Shown here: one piece after another, positions 55,985 through 64,000 of the stretch
Layout of the letters: each line of letters opens with the position of its first letter
How positions within the stretch are numbered: position 1 is the stretch's first letter
Origin: Denitratisoma sp. DHT3
GTDB lineage: Bacteria > Pseudomonadota > Gammaproteobacteria > Burkholderiales > Rhodocyclaceae
Assembly: GCF_007833355.1 (NCBI RefSeq)
Contig: NZ_CP020914.1
Location: forward strand, 792,047-856,046
Length of the DNA: 64,000 nt
Direction of reading: 5' to 3'
Made by a program: the position numbers and the translations under genes
Notes under the pieces: generated by a model
What the model was told of the DNA's origin: nothing
What the model saw: only the letters and a program-made list of their open reading frames with translations
Database searches by the model: none

Positions 55985-56013
55985 AGTATAGATATGTGGC
56001 GTCATTTTGTCAC
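55985..56013 (-). promoter_or_regulatory. Promoter of the toxin-antitoxin pair
   Basis: On the minus strand GTGACA (56013-56008), a 17-bp spacer and TATACT (55990-55985), about 37 bases before the antitoxin ATG. Confidence 0.6.
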
Positions 56014-56099
56014 CACCTTGCTTCAACCGAGACCGGAACACGACAACGCACAGCCGCTCATGCCACCAGGCCGGTAGTCGCAGTGACGGAATCGTTCAT

Positions 56100-56128
56100 C
56101 CCCGTAGGCTATCGGATAGCCTACGGGG
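56100..56128. terminator. Perfect 14-bp palindrome, probable terminator
   Basis: CCCCGTAGGCTATC (56100-56113), one central G, and GATAGCCTACGGGG (56115-56128) form an exact inverted repeat. It sits 36 bases beyond the stop of the membrane-protein gene (transcribed leftward) and before the toxin-antitoxin promoter. It lacks a T-run, so it may be a terminator of unusual type or a mobile repeat. Confidence 0.55.
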
Positions 56129-56163
56129 CGTTAAGGGCAATTGCTGCCACACAGCGGTCCGGA

Positions 56164-56685
56164 TCACGCCGGCATCCGGCTGGCGGCCCAGCGTTTTTGT
56201 CCCCACTGCGCGGCCATGACCAGGCCGCCGAAATAGACGATGCCAAGGGCCAGGGCGCTGAACGCACCGCCGAAATCGACCCCGGACTGGATCGCCGGTA
56301 TCGTCGTCACGGTGAGATAGAGCATGGTCACCATATTCACCGCCACGACCAGCCAGCCCATGACCTGGCAATACACCAGGAGCAGCACCAGCGCGAGAAA
56401 GACGCCGCCACCCGTCGCCGCGCCCAGCCACAACGGCAGCATCTTCAGCAGATACCCCAGCAGCAGGCCGAGCACGGCGCCGCTGATGCAAGCCGGCAAT
56501 CGATCCACCGCGGCGTGCTCGATGCCGGCCCAGTACAGCAGGAACAGGAACGCGGCCCAGATTTCGGCGACGCCCAGTGCGTGACCGAGCGCCAGGAACG
56601 CACCGACCACCACGATGATGGCCAGCAGGACCAGCAGGCCCTTGCCGGGCGTCATGGCGGACTCGGCCGCGGTTCTATCGTTCAT
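56164..56685 (-). CDS. Integral membrane protein of unknown function
   Basis: A 173-aa protein with five to six transmembrane helices (about residues 16-36, 40-58, 66-84, 88-112, 114-132 and 140-160) and a short charged N-terminus. I do not recognise the family with confidence; it broadly resembles DUF1097-type inner-membrane proteins. ATG 56685 follows a perfect AGGAGG (6-base spacing). It lies 101 bp downstream of nnrS and may be co-transcribed with it. Confidence 0.75.
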   Translation of the reverse strand: MNDRTAAESAMTPGKGLLVLLAIIVVVGAFLALGHALGVAEIWAAFLFLLYWAGIEHAAVDRLPACISGAVLGLLLGYLLKMLPLWLGAATGGGVFLALVLLLVYCQVMGWLVVAVNMVTMLYLTVTTIPAIQSGVDFGGAFSALALGIVYFGGLVMAAQWGQKRWAASRMPA

Positions 56686-56786
56686 ATACGCCTCCTGACG
56701 CTTTTCATAGGTCGGCGAGCCCACGCGTGGCCCGATGGCAGATGGTACCGTGCAACGCGCAAGGCTGTCGTCGAAACCGAGCCGGC

Positions 56787-57950
56787 TCAGTGTTCCTTGC
56801 CGTCCACCCGGGGCTGCAGCAGGAACGGAATGTAGCGCCAGGCCAGGATCGAAAAGCAGGCCAGCCAGCAGATCGCGGCCAGGTAGATCCATTGGACGTA
56901 ACCAGCCGGATCGGCCTGGGGGCCGACGACCCGCACCGTCAGCGCCAGCAGCATGATCCACAGCGCCGTCTTGTCGAGACCGTCGAAGACCACCTTGCGG
57001 CCGGTATGGCCGTTGGAAATGCGAACGATCATGGCCGGAATGATCAGGCCCATGACGCCGAAGGTGAACACATGGACCGAGACCGTCCCCACCCAATGCA
57101 ACTGCACGAACGGGTCGGCGGCATGGATCAGCAACTGGGCGACGATGGCCAGATAGCCCAGGTACATGATGCCGACGTCGAGCCGGCGCAAGGCGAGCTG
57201 CGGCTGCCAGCGGAAGAAGCGTCCCAGCAGCAGCAGCGCCAGCGCCGCCGCCAGCAGCGCGGAGACGGTGCGCGGCAGCAGGCTTTCCACCACCATCAGC
57301 AGTCCCAGCAGCTTGATCGACTTGTCCAGCGGACCGTAGCGCAGGATCGGCACCTGGAAGGCAGCCTTCATGAAGGGGGTCAGGGTGCGCTCCAGCATCA
57401 CCAGGAAGGCCATGCGGAACAGGCCCAGGGCCAGGCTGACGCCGATCTGGAAATACTCGGTGCTGAGCATCAGCTGCTTGGCCAGCAGAAAGGTCGGCAG
57501 CACCAGCAGGAAGAAATAATTGTCCGCATAGCTGTCGCTGCGGCGATGCCGGATCAGGGTGGCCATCAGCATGGCGACGACGGCGACCAGGAACAGATTG
57601 TTGGAGATGTGGAACAGGAGCGGCGGCAGGCTGCCCGCGAACCACATGCCGGCGCGCTCCTGCAGCCAGGCCAGGGCCAGCAGTGCCAGCGCCGGACCGT
57701 GATAGCCGCGGATCGACACCCAGTTCTTGCTCGCCGTCAGCAGGAAGCCGCCCAGCACCGCCCAGCCGAAGCCGAAGAACATTTCGTGGGCGTGCCATTG
57801 CATCACCGAAAACGGCATCGCCGGCGCCGTCACCCGGCCGCCGAAAATCAAGGCCCAGAGCAGCGGCAGGCTCAGCCCGGCAAACATGGCCAAAATGAAA
57901 AAGGGCCGGAACCCGACCGTCCATACCGCGTGTGTGCTTCTGCCCGCCAT
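56787..57950 (-). CDS. nnrS: NnrS family membrane protein
   Basis: A 387-aa polytopic haem/copper membrane protein with about 12 helices. Family features are WTVGFRPFFILAM, WHAHEMFFGFGWAVLGGFLLTA and WVGTVSVHVFTFGVMGLIIPAMIVRISNGHTGR, with conserved His residues. NnrS protects denitrifiers and pathogens from nitrosative stress. No nitrite or NO reductase genes are within the window, so it stands alone here. Confidence 0.93.
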   Translation of the reverse strand: MAGRSTHAVWTVGFRPFFILAMFAGLSLPLLWALIFGGRVTAPAMPFSVMQWHAHEMFFGFGWAVLGGFLLTASKNWVSIRGYHGPALALLALAWLQERAGMWFAGSLPPLLFHISNNLFLVAVVAMLMATLIRHRRSDSYADNYFFLLVLPTFLLAKQLMLSTEYFQIGVSLALGLFRMAFLVMLERTLTPFMKAAFQVPILRYGPLDKSIKLLGLLMVVESLLPRTVSALLAAALALLLLGRFFRWQPQLALRRLDVGIMYLGYLAIVAQLLIHAADPFVQLHWVGTVSVHVFTFGVMGLIIPAMIVRISNGHTGRKVVFDGLDKTALWIMLLALTVRVVGPQADPAGYVQWIYLAAICWLACFSILAWRYIPFLLQPRVDGKEH

Positions 57951-58127
57951 TGAGTTCTCTTTCCATACGTGGTGCGCCAGGCGACGATTTTATAACCAGG
58001 GGACCCCGCGCCGCCGACGATTTGCCGACACCTGGAATGCGAACACTATTTGTTACCTTCGCCCGACGCCGACGCCGAGAAGCTTCGCTAACATCGCACG
58101 AGGCCATCACCACAGGAGGAGACGAGA

Positions 58128-59663
58128 ATGAGTACGGAACAGGAGCAACGTCGCAAACTGCTCAAGACGGGCGGCGCCCTGGCCCTCACCACCGCGCTGG
58201 GGGGCGTCGGCCGCCTCGCCCAGGCCGCCAGCCTGCCCATGGCGGAATACGACACGCTGGACGCCGTGGCCCTGGCGCAACTGGTCAAGCGCCGCCAGGT
58301 GAGCGCCGGCGAGCTGCTCGAAGCCGCGATCGCCCGCGCCGAAATCGTCAGCCCGGTGCTCAATCCCATCAATCTGCGCCATTACGAACTGGCCCGCGCG
58401 ACGGCGAAAACGCTGCCCCTCGATGGTCCGCTGGCCGGCGTGCCCTATCTGCTGAAGGATCTCGGCATCGCGCTGAAGGGCACCGTCACCAGCAACGGCT
58501 GCGCCTTCTTCAAGGACGCCGTGGCCGATTACGACAGCACCCTGACCGAGCGCTACCGCAAGGCCGGGCTGGTGATCTTCGGCAAGACCACCAGCCCCGA
58601 ATTCGGCCAGACCGCCACCACCGAATCCAAACTCTGGGGCCTGACCCGCAACCCCTGGAATCCGGCCTACAGTTCCGGCGGTTCCTCGGGCGGCGCCGCC
58701 GTGGCCGTGGCCACCGGCATCGTGCCGGCGGCCCACGCCAGCGACGGCGGCGGCTCGATCCGCATCCCGGCCTCCCATTGCGGGCTGTTCGGTCTCAAGC
58801 CCAGCCGCGGCCGGCTGCCGATGGGACCGAAGGCCATCGAAAACTGGATGGGCCTATCGATGCAGCACGCGATCACCCGTTCGGTGCGCGATTCCGCCCT
58901 GCTGCTGCAGATCAGCCAGGGGCCGGAAGCCGGCACCCGCGCCGCGCCGCCGGCCATGGCCGGGAATCTGCTCGAAGCCATTCGCCGCCCGAGCAAGGCG
59001 CTGCGCATCGCCCTGCTGGAAACCAACCCCTTCGGCGCCCCGATCCATCCGGAATGCCTGGCGGCGGTGCGCAAGACGGCCAAACTGTGCGAGAGCCTGG
59101 GACACCGCGTGGAAATCGCGGCGCCGGTCCTGCCCATCGGCGACATGTTCGCCGGCATGGGGGTGATGACCGCGACCGGCATGCTGACCACGGTGCGCAA
59201 CCGGGAAAAGCTGCTGGGCCGGGAAGTCCGCGAAGACGAAATGGAGCCCCTCAACTGGCGCGCCCTGCGGCAGGCCAAGACCTACAGCGCCGAACAGCTC
59301 TACCGCGCCCGCGCCGCCTTCGACGAAGCCGGCCGCCTGCTGGACGAATTCCTCGGCCGCTACGACCTGATCCTCAGCCCCACCACCGCCGACCTGCCGC
59401 CCAAGCTGGGGGTGATCTCGCTCGACCGACCCTACGAGGAGTTCGCCCGCGAGGCGATGAAGGCTTCGCCGTTCACCGCCATGTTCAACATGAGCGGCCA
59501 CCCCGCGATGTCGGTGCCCCTGCACTGGACGCCGGAGAACCTGCCCATCGGCAGCCAGTTCGCCGCCCGCTTCGGCGACGAACTGACCCTGCTGCGCCTG
59601 GCGGCCCAACTGGAACAGGCCGCGCCCTGGAAGGACCGCCGGCCGCCGAAGATCGGCGCTTGA
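58128..59663 (+). CDS. Tat-exported amidase
   Basis: A 511-aa amidase-signature hydrolase. The catalytic triad is Lys110 (LLKDLG), cis-Ser186 (SSGGSSGGAA) and nucleophile Ser210 (DGGGSIRIPAS). The N-terminus has a twin-arginine signal (RRKLLK, residues 8-13, then a hydrophobic stretch and AQA-A cleavage near 33), so it is exported folded. The substrate is unknown. ATG 58128 follows AGGAGG. The stop is followed by the dispersed repeat copy B. Confidence 0.9.
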   Translation: MSTEQEQRRKLLKTGGALALTTALGGVGRLAQAASLPMAEYDTLDAVALAQLVKRRQVSAGELLEAAIARAEIVSPVLNPINLRHYELARATAKTLPLDGPLAGVPYLLKDLGIALKGTVTSNGCAFFKDAVADYDSTLTERYRKAGLVIFGKTTSPEFGQTATTESKLWGLTRNPWNPAYSSGGSSGGAAVAVATGIVPAAHASDGGGSIRIPASHCGLFGLKPSRGRLPMGPKAIENWMGLSMQHAITRSVRDSALLLQISQGPEAGTRAAPPAMAGNLLEAIRRPSKALRIALLETNPFGAPIHPECLAAVRKTAKLCESLGHRVEIAAPVLPIGDMFAGMGVMTATGMLTTVRNREKLLGREVREDEMEPLNWRALRQAKTYSAEQLYRARAAFDEAGRLLDEFLGRYDLILSPTTADLPPKLGVISLDRPYEEFAREAMKASPFTAMFNMSGHPAMSVPLHWTPENLPIGSQFAARFGDELTLLRLAAQLEQAAPWKDRRPPKIGA

Positions 59664-59673
59664 GTCGTTAACA

Positions 59674-59912
59674 TGAAAAACGAGCTTTTCCACCGGGCGG
59701 CCCCAAGGGAAACCACCGCGACACGGCGGGCACGGCGAAAATCCTCCTCGTCTTGTCAGAAGACAGAGCTTTTCCGCCGCGCCGCCTTTCCCACGATGGG
59801 GAAAAGCGCCACGCGGCGCCAGCCGCAACCTATCGGTAACCGCTACAGCGCTCCCCGTGATATCGAGCGCAGCGAGCAAATGAGAACCCCCCGGAGGGGG
59901 GCGAAGGGGGGA
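59674..59912. repeat. Dispersed non-coding repeat, copy B
   Basis: This 257-bp amidase-crotonase gap holds the longer copy. It starts TGAAAAACGAGCTTTTCCACCGGGC, contains a partially duplicated GAGCTTTTCCGCCG module with an insertion absent from copy A, and then the conserved core CACGCGGCGCC..CCCCGTGATATCGAGC GCAGCGAG (59810-59876). Its terminal GGAGGGG run lies 20-30 bases before the crotonase ATG and may supply the ribosome-binding site. Confidence 0.8.
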
Positions 59913-59920
59913 GAACCTCA

Positions 59921-60718
59921 ATGAACGAACCCAAAGTCCTGACCCGCGTCGACGGCCATGTCCTGTACGTCACCATCAACCGTCCGGCGCAGATGAACGC
60001 GATCGACACCGAAACGAATTTCGCCCTCCAGGACGCGATGAACCGCTTCGCCGCCGAGGACGATCTCTGGATCGCCGTCCTGCGCGGCAGCGGCGACAAG
60101 GCGTTCTCCGCAGGCGGCGACCTCAAGGCGATGAACGCCGCGTCCAACGGCGGCCCGGCCTATCGGGTGCCGGAAACCGGCTATGGCGGCCTCACCGCCC
60201 GCTTCGATCTGGACAAGCCGGTGATCGCCGTGGTCAACGGCCTGGCCATGGGCGGCGGTTTCGAGATCGTGATGGCCGCGGACCTGGCGATCGCCGCCGA
60301 CCACGCCACCTTTTCCCTGCCCGAACCCCTGGCCGGCATCGTCGCGGTCGCCGGCGGCATGCACCGCCTGCCGCGCCAGACCAGCCACAAGCGCGCCATG
60401 CAGTTGCTGCTGACCTGCGACACCATCGACGCCCGGCAGGCCCTGGAATGGGGGCTGATCAACGAAGTGGTGCCGGCCGCCGAACTGGACGCCGCCGCCG
60501 ACCGCCTGGTCAGGAAAGTCCTGCGCAGCGCGCCGCTGGCGATCCGGGCCAACAAGCAGTGCGTGCAGCGCGGCCTGGGGCTTTCCCTGGAGGACGCGAT
60601 CCAGCGCCAGGACAGCGGCTTCTATCCGGCGCTGGATGCGTTGCGCACCAGCCAGGACATCCTCGAGGGCATTCGCGCCTTCGCCGAGAAGCGCGCCCCG
60701 GACTGGAAGGGCCGCTGA
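59921..60718 (+). CDS. Enoyl-CoA hydratase/isomerase family protein
   Basis: A 265-aa crotonase. Oxyanion-hole segments are FSAGGDLKAM (about residues 65-74) and GLAMGGGFEIVMAADLAIA (about 106-124); both catalytic-type glutamates are present, in GGGFE and in SLPEPLAG. It probably hydrates or isomerises an acyl-CoA, but substrate and pathway are not shown by neighbours. It follows the dispersed repeat rather than a conventional leader. Confidence 0.88.
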   Translation: MNEPKVLTRVDGHVLYVTINRPAQMNAIDTETNFALQDAMNRFAAEDDLWIAVLRGSGDKAFSAGGDLKAMNAASNGGPAYRVPETGYGGLTARFDLDKPVIAVVNGLAMGGGFEIVMAADLAIAADHATFSLPEPLAGIVAVAGGMHRLPRQTSHKRAMQLLLTCDTIDARQALEWGLINEVVPAAELDAAADRLVRKVLRSAPLAIRANKQCVQRGLGLSLEDAIQRQDSGFYPALDALRTSQDILEGIRAFAEKRAPDWKGR

Positions 60719-60724
60719 ATCGGT

Positions 60725-63700
60725 CTACGCCGGCGCCCGCCATTCCTCCGGCGGCGCCCAGGCCCGCCGCCATGCCGGCAATTGCGCCGCCGGCATGGGG
60801 CGGGCGATGGCGTAGCCCTGGGCCAGATGGCAGCCCAGGCTCAGCAGCAGGACACCGTGCTCGGGCGTTTCCACGCCTTCGGCGATCACCTGGCGGCCGA
60901 AGGTGCGGGCCAGGCTGATGACGCCTTCGACGATCGCGCAGTCCTCCCGGTCCGTCAGCATCTCGCGCACGAAGGACTGGTCGATCTTGAGTTCCTCGGT
61001 GGGCAGCTGGCGCAGGTAGGTGAGCGACGAGTAGCCGGTGCCGAAGTCGTCCAGCGAGAAACTCACCCCGACGGCGCGGCAGGCGCGGATGGTCTGGGAT
61101 ATCTGGATCATGTCCTCCACCGACGAAGATTCGAGGATTTCCAGCATCAGCTGGTTTGGCGCCACGCGGGGATGGGACTTCAACAGGGCCCGCAGGCGTT
61201 CGACGAAGTCGCGCTGCTGCAGGTGCTGGCTGGAGATATTGACGCTGACGTTGATCTGCATCCCCTGCTCGTTCCAGGAGGAAAGCTGGCGCAGCGCCGT
61301 CCCCAGCACCCATTCACCGAGGGGCAGCGCCAGCTCGGCGTTGTCGAGCATGGCCTGGAAGTGGCCGGGCGCCAGCAACCCATTCTCCGGATGCTGCCAG
61401 CGCAACAGCGCCTCCGCGCCGATCAGCCGTCCCGTGCGCATATCCACCTTGGGCTGGTAGTGGAGCTGGAGCTCGCCGGCCGCCATGGCGGCGTGAAAGC
61501 GATTGACCTGCTCGCGCTGGCTGCGGGAAGCGCGATCGTGTTCCGGATCGAACAGCCGGAAGCAATTCTTGCCCGCCTGCTTGGCCGCGTACATGGCCTG
61601 ATCGGCATGCCGGATCAGCGCATCGGCGTCGTCGCCGTCGAGCGGATACAGGGTCACGCCCAGGCTGGCCGAAATGATGGTTTCCCCTTCGGGAAGCCGG
61701 TAGGGACGATTCAGCACCGAGAAAATGCGCCGCAAGGCCTGTTCGACCTCCTCCATCGCATTCATCCCGCCCAGCAGGATGACGAACTCGTCGCCCCCCA
61801 GCCGCGACACGGTGTCGGCCGTCCGCACGCAGCCGCGCAAGCGCTCCGCGGTTTCGATCAGCAGCTGGTCACCGGCTGCGTGGCCCCAGGTGTCGTTGAT
61901 CGGCTTGAAGCCGTCGAGGTCGAGATAGCAGACCACCAGCAGTTCCTTCTTGCGGTTCGCCAGGGCCATCGCCTGCTGCATCCGGTCGGCCAGCAGCACG
62001 CGGTTGGGCAAGTGCGTCAGCAGATCATGGTAGGCCAGGTCCTCCAGGCGCTGCTGGCTGTGCTTGAGTTCCGTGATGTCGGAAGCGATGCCCACGTAAT
62101 GAGTCACCTTGCCTTCCTCATCCAGGACCGCCGAGATCCGCAGATCCTGGACGTAGATCGAGCCATCCTTGCGGCGGTTGCGGCATTCGCCGGCCCAGGC
62201 GCGGAGGGTGAGCAGATCCCGCCACATGTCGAGATAGAAGTCGGCATCCTGCAGGCCCGACTTGAAAATCCGCGGGTTGCCGCCCACCAGTTCCTCGCGG
62301 GAATAGCCGGTGAGGCTCACGAACCGGTCATTCACATCGACGATCGTTCCATCCGGATCGGTGATCAGGATTCCGTCGGTGGCGTTGGCGAAGGCCGTCG
62401 CCGCAAGCCGCAGGCTCTCCTCGCTCTTGCGGTACTCGGTGATGTCCCGGGTCACGCACAGCACCGAGGTAATCTCGCCCTCGGCGTTGCGCATCGGCAC
62501 CTCCTGGGTCTCCAGCCAGCGTTGGCCGCCTTTCAAGCCCCTGATCTCGAATTGCAGCCGCCCCGATTCGCCCTTGAGCACCCGCTCATGCAGCGCCAGG
62601 AAATCCTCGCGCCATTCGGGAGCCACGACGTCGACCACCGGCTTGCCGACCACTTGTTCGAGGCTGTCCGCCTCGAACATCGCCAATCCGGCGTGATTCA
62701 CATGGCGCAGGGTGCCGTCGGGATTGGTCACCCTGATGCATTCGGGATTGGTCTCGATGATGGTGCGCAACACGATTTCCCGTTCGATCAGGCTTTGCTC
62801 CGCCGCCTTGCGGTCCGAGATATCCACCAGGAAGCCCAAGGTGCGGCCATCATCGAGCCTGACCGCCCGCAGCACCACCCACAGCACGCCGCCGTCCAGG
62901 CGATGCATCCGGTATTCGCCCTCCTCTATGTTCCCCTGGGACTCCAGCTTGGCGTTCTCCTGCCGCAGCCGTTCCAGATCCGCGGCGTCGTACAGCGTGG
63001 AGATCAGAAGGCCGATCAGCTGATTGCGGGAAGCGGCGAACAGCCGTTCCATCGCCGGGTTGACCTCGGCGATGCGCCCATCGCCATCGGTCACCACAAT
63101 GGCGATGGGCGCGCCGGCAAGATAGGAACGGAACTTGGCCTCGCTGATGGAGAGCGCCTGCTCGGCATTCGATTGTTCCGTCACGTCCCGCAAGCTGGCG
63201 ACCACGCCCACGACCTCGCCGCCGACGCGATAGAGCCGATACACCGCGTCCAGGACGTGCGGGAACCCGCCCGGCAGGGCGCGAGTCACCCGAAAGTGCG
63301 GCGAGCCACCGACCAGCGCCTGGGCCACATGAGGCTGGACGTCACCGTAGAACCGCTCTCCGAGGACTTCCCGCACCGGCTTGCCGACCAGGGCCTCCGG
63401 AGTGGTGCCGAAAAAACGGGCATAGGCGGGATTGACCACCCGATAGCAATGGGCGCGGTCCACGAGGGCCAGCATGTCCCCCGAGGTCTTGACGATTTCG
63501 CTGTAGCGCCGCAGCGTCCCTTCGGCCTGCCTGCGCGCCGTTTCGGCGCGTCGATCCCGGCGGTAACTCAGGCCCAGTCCGATCGACCCCGTCAGCCACA
63601 GCACGCCGTGGGAGGCCAGGAGCATCAGCAGCTCCCCGGTATGCTGGACCTCGAAAGCCTCCAGCGGCACCACCGCGCTGATGCCGCCGCGAACGTCCCC

Positions 63701-64000
63701 CACCCGGTAGCCCTGGCTGGCATGGCATTTCAGGCAGGACCGCTCCGTGACGATGGGCAGCATCATGCGCAGGTAGCCCTTGTCCTCGCGATAGACGATT
63801 TCCTGGAACTCCGCGGCGCCCTGCTCGAAACGCCCCAACGCCTGGGCTTCCCATGCCTGCGGCGCGTTATTCGGATTCAGCGGATCGAGGCTGGTAATGC
63901 GGTTCCGGGCACCGAACTCCCCCGCGTATTCGGTCTGAAGCTGGTTCAGCATGTAGGCCGGACTCATCAATGTCAGCGCCATGCCGTCGGCGGTCGTCAC
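60725..64000 (-). CDS. Haem-domain PAS-GGDEF-EAL signalling protein, 5' end beyond window
   Basis: At least 1091 residues, open to the right edge, so the N-terminus is missing. In order: a DUF3365/Tll0287-like sensor domain with a c-type haem motif CLKCH (near residue 88), one transmembrane segment (about 124-144), four PAS domains (about 160-280, 285-400, 405-525 and 530-650), a diguanylate cyclase with GGDEF (LGGDEFVILLGG) and an RxxD inhibitory site five residues upstream (RTAD), and an EAL phosphodiesterase (EALLRW, LMLEILES, DDFGTGYSS, LKIDQSF, AEGVET). Both enzyme domains have intact residues. It probably senses redox or a gas and sets cyclic-di-GMP. It is convergent with the crotonase, 6 bases away. 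Confidence 0.93.
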   Translation of the reverse strand: MTTADGMALTLMSPAYMLNQLQTEYAGEFGARNRITSLDPLNPNNAPQAWEAQALGRFEQGAAEFQEIVYREDKGYLRMMLPIVTERSCLKCHASQGYRVGDVRGGISAVVPLEAFEVQHTGELLMLLASHGVLWLTGSIGLGLSYRRDRRAETARRQAEGTLRRYSEIVKTSGDMLALVDRAHCYRVVNPAYARFFGTTPEALVGKPVREVLGERFYGDVQPHVAQALVGGSPHFRVTRALPGGFPHVLDAVYRLYRVGGEVVGVVASLRDVTEQSNAEQALSISEAKFRSYLAGAPIAIVVTDGDGRIAEVNPAMERLFAASRNQLIGLLISTLYDAADLERLRQENAKLESQGNIEEGEYRMHRLDGGVLWVVLRAVRLDDGRTLGFLVDISDRKAAEQSLIEREIVLRTIIETNPECIRVTNPDGTLRHVNHAGLAMFEADSLEQVVGKPVVDVVAPEWREDFLALHERVLKGESGRLQFEIRGLKGGQRWLETQEVPMRNAEGEITSVLCVTRDITEYRKSEESLRLAATAFANATDGILITDPDGTIVDVNDRFVSLTGYSREELVGGNPRIFKSGLQDADFYLDMWRDLLTLRAWAGECRNRRKDGSIYVQDLRISAVLDEEGKVTHYVGIASDITELKHSQQRLEDLAYHDLLTHLPNRVLLADRMQQAMALANRKKELLVVCYLDLDGFKPINDTWGHAAGDQLLIETAERLRGCVRTADTVSRLGGDEFVILLGGMNAMEEVEQALRRIFSVLNRPYRLPEGETIISASLGVTLYPLDGDDADALIRHADQAMYAAKQAGKNCFRLFDPEHDRASRSQREQVNRFHAAMAAGELQLHYQPKVDMRTGRLIGAEALLRWQHPENGLLAPGHFQAMLDNAELALPLGEWVLGTALRQLSSWNEQGMQINVSVNISSQHLQQRDFVERLRALLKSHPRVAPNQLMLEILESSSVEDMIQISQTIRACRAVGVSFSLDDFGTGYSSLTYLRQLPTEELKIDQSFVREMLTDREDCAIVEGVISLARTFGRQVIAEGVETPEHGVLLLSLGCHLAQGYAIARPMPAAQLPAWRRAWAPPEEWRAPA

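Noticed and set aside
56686..58113. Long in-frame upstream extension of the small membrane protein
   Set aside because: It overlaps nnrS in another frame and includes no homologous sequence; AGGAGG before ATG 56685 marks the real start.

Overview
This 64 kb window looks like chromosomal sequence from a GC-rich betaproteobacterium. The gene orders support this: tmk-holB-tatD, map-glnD, phaC-phaB-phaB-phaR, and a TCA block in which a GntR regulator sits between sdhCDABE-gltA-sucAB-lpdA-zapE and mdh-(CoA-ester lyase)-acnB. PHA synthesis, NnrS and an electron-transfer flavoprotein:ubiquinone oxidoreductase point to a metabolically versatile, probably denitrifying organism of the Rhodocyclales/Sterolibacteriaceae type. 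That placement is inferred from gene content, not from a search. Most of the window is dense housekeeping sequence, and no protein-free stretch longer than about 300 bases lacks an annotated RNA gene or repeat. The longest gene-free gap is 13880-14151.

Layout. 1-2100: a truncated surface lipoprotein divergent from an XRE regulator with nested palindromes between them, then an orphan CbiM-like permease. 2150-9690: ETF-QO, TruC, a PPOX-fold flavoprotein, YchJ, tRNA-Asn, a small Cys protein, RdgC, periplasmic PrxQ, an NRDE protein and YgfZ, mostly on the minus strand. 9798-13879: a plus-strand operon mltG-tmk-holB-tatD-ankyrin protein. 14150-20075: tRNA-Asp, then a minus-strand unit ppx-mlaE-mlaF-mlaD-lipoprotein (an MCE lipid transporter), and a ZIP transporter. 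20107-23077: pgeF-rluD divergent from bamD, then a tandem duplicated tRNA-Glu/tRNA-Ala pair. 23138-29898: an FAD-linked oxidase, rimO and the PHA cluster. 30080-36441: map-glnD, tRNA-Arg and mutS. 36472-38622: SlyD-like isomerase, a BCP peroxiredoxin and zapE.

38678-54998 is a nearly complete TCA region. The minus strand carries sdhC-D-A-B-E, citrate synthase and the 2-oxoglutarate dehydrogenase complex (sucA, sucB, lpdA). The plus strand carries malate dehydrogenase, a HpcH/HpaI CoA-ester lyase and aconitase B. A GntR/UTRA regulator with a 12-bp palindrome in the divergent promoter region is the natural candidate controller.

54999-64000 is more accessory: a structured-looking intergenic region, a TacA/TacT-type toxin-antitoxin pair, an orphan membrane protein, NnrS, a Tat-exported amidase, a crotonase and a large PAS-GGDEF-EAL sensor cut by the right edge. 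A dispersed non-coding repeat occurs at 5087-5225 and again at 59674-59912.

I found no CRISPR array, prophage, insertion sequence or defence island. The least explained parts are the dispersed repeat, the nested palindromes at 900-950, the intergenic inverted repeats at 55081-55206, and a few lineage-specific protein oddities.
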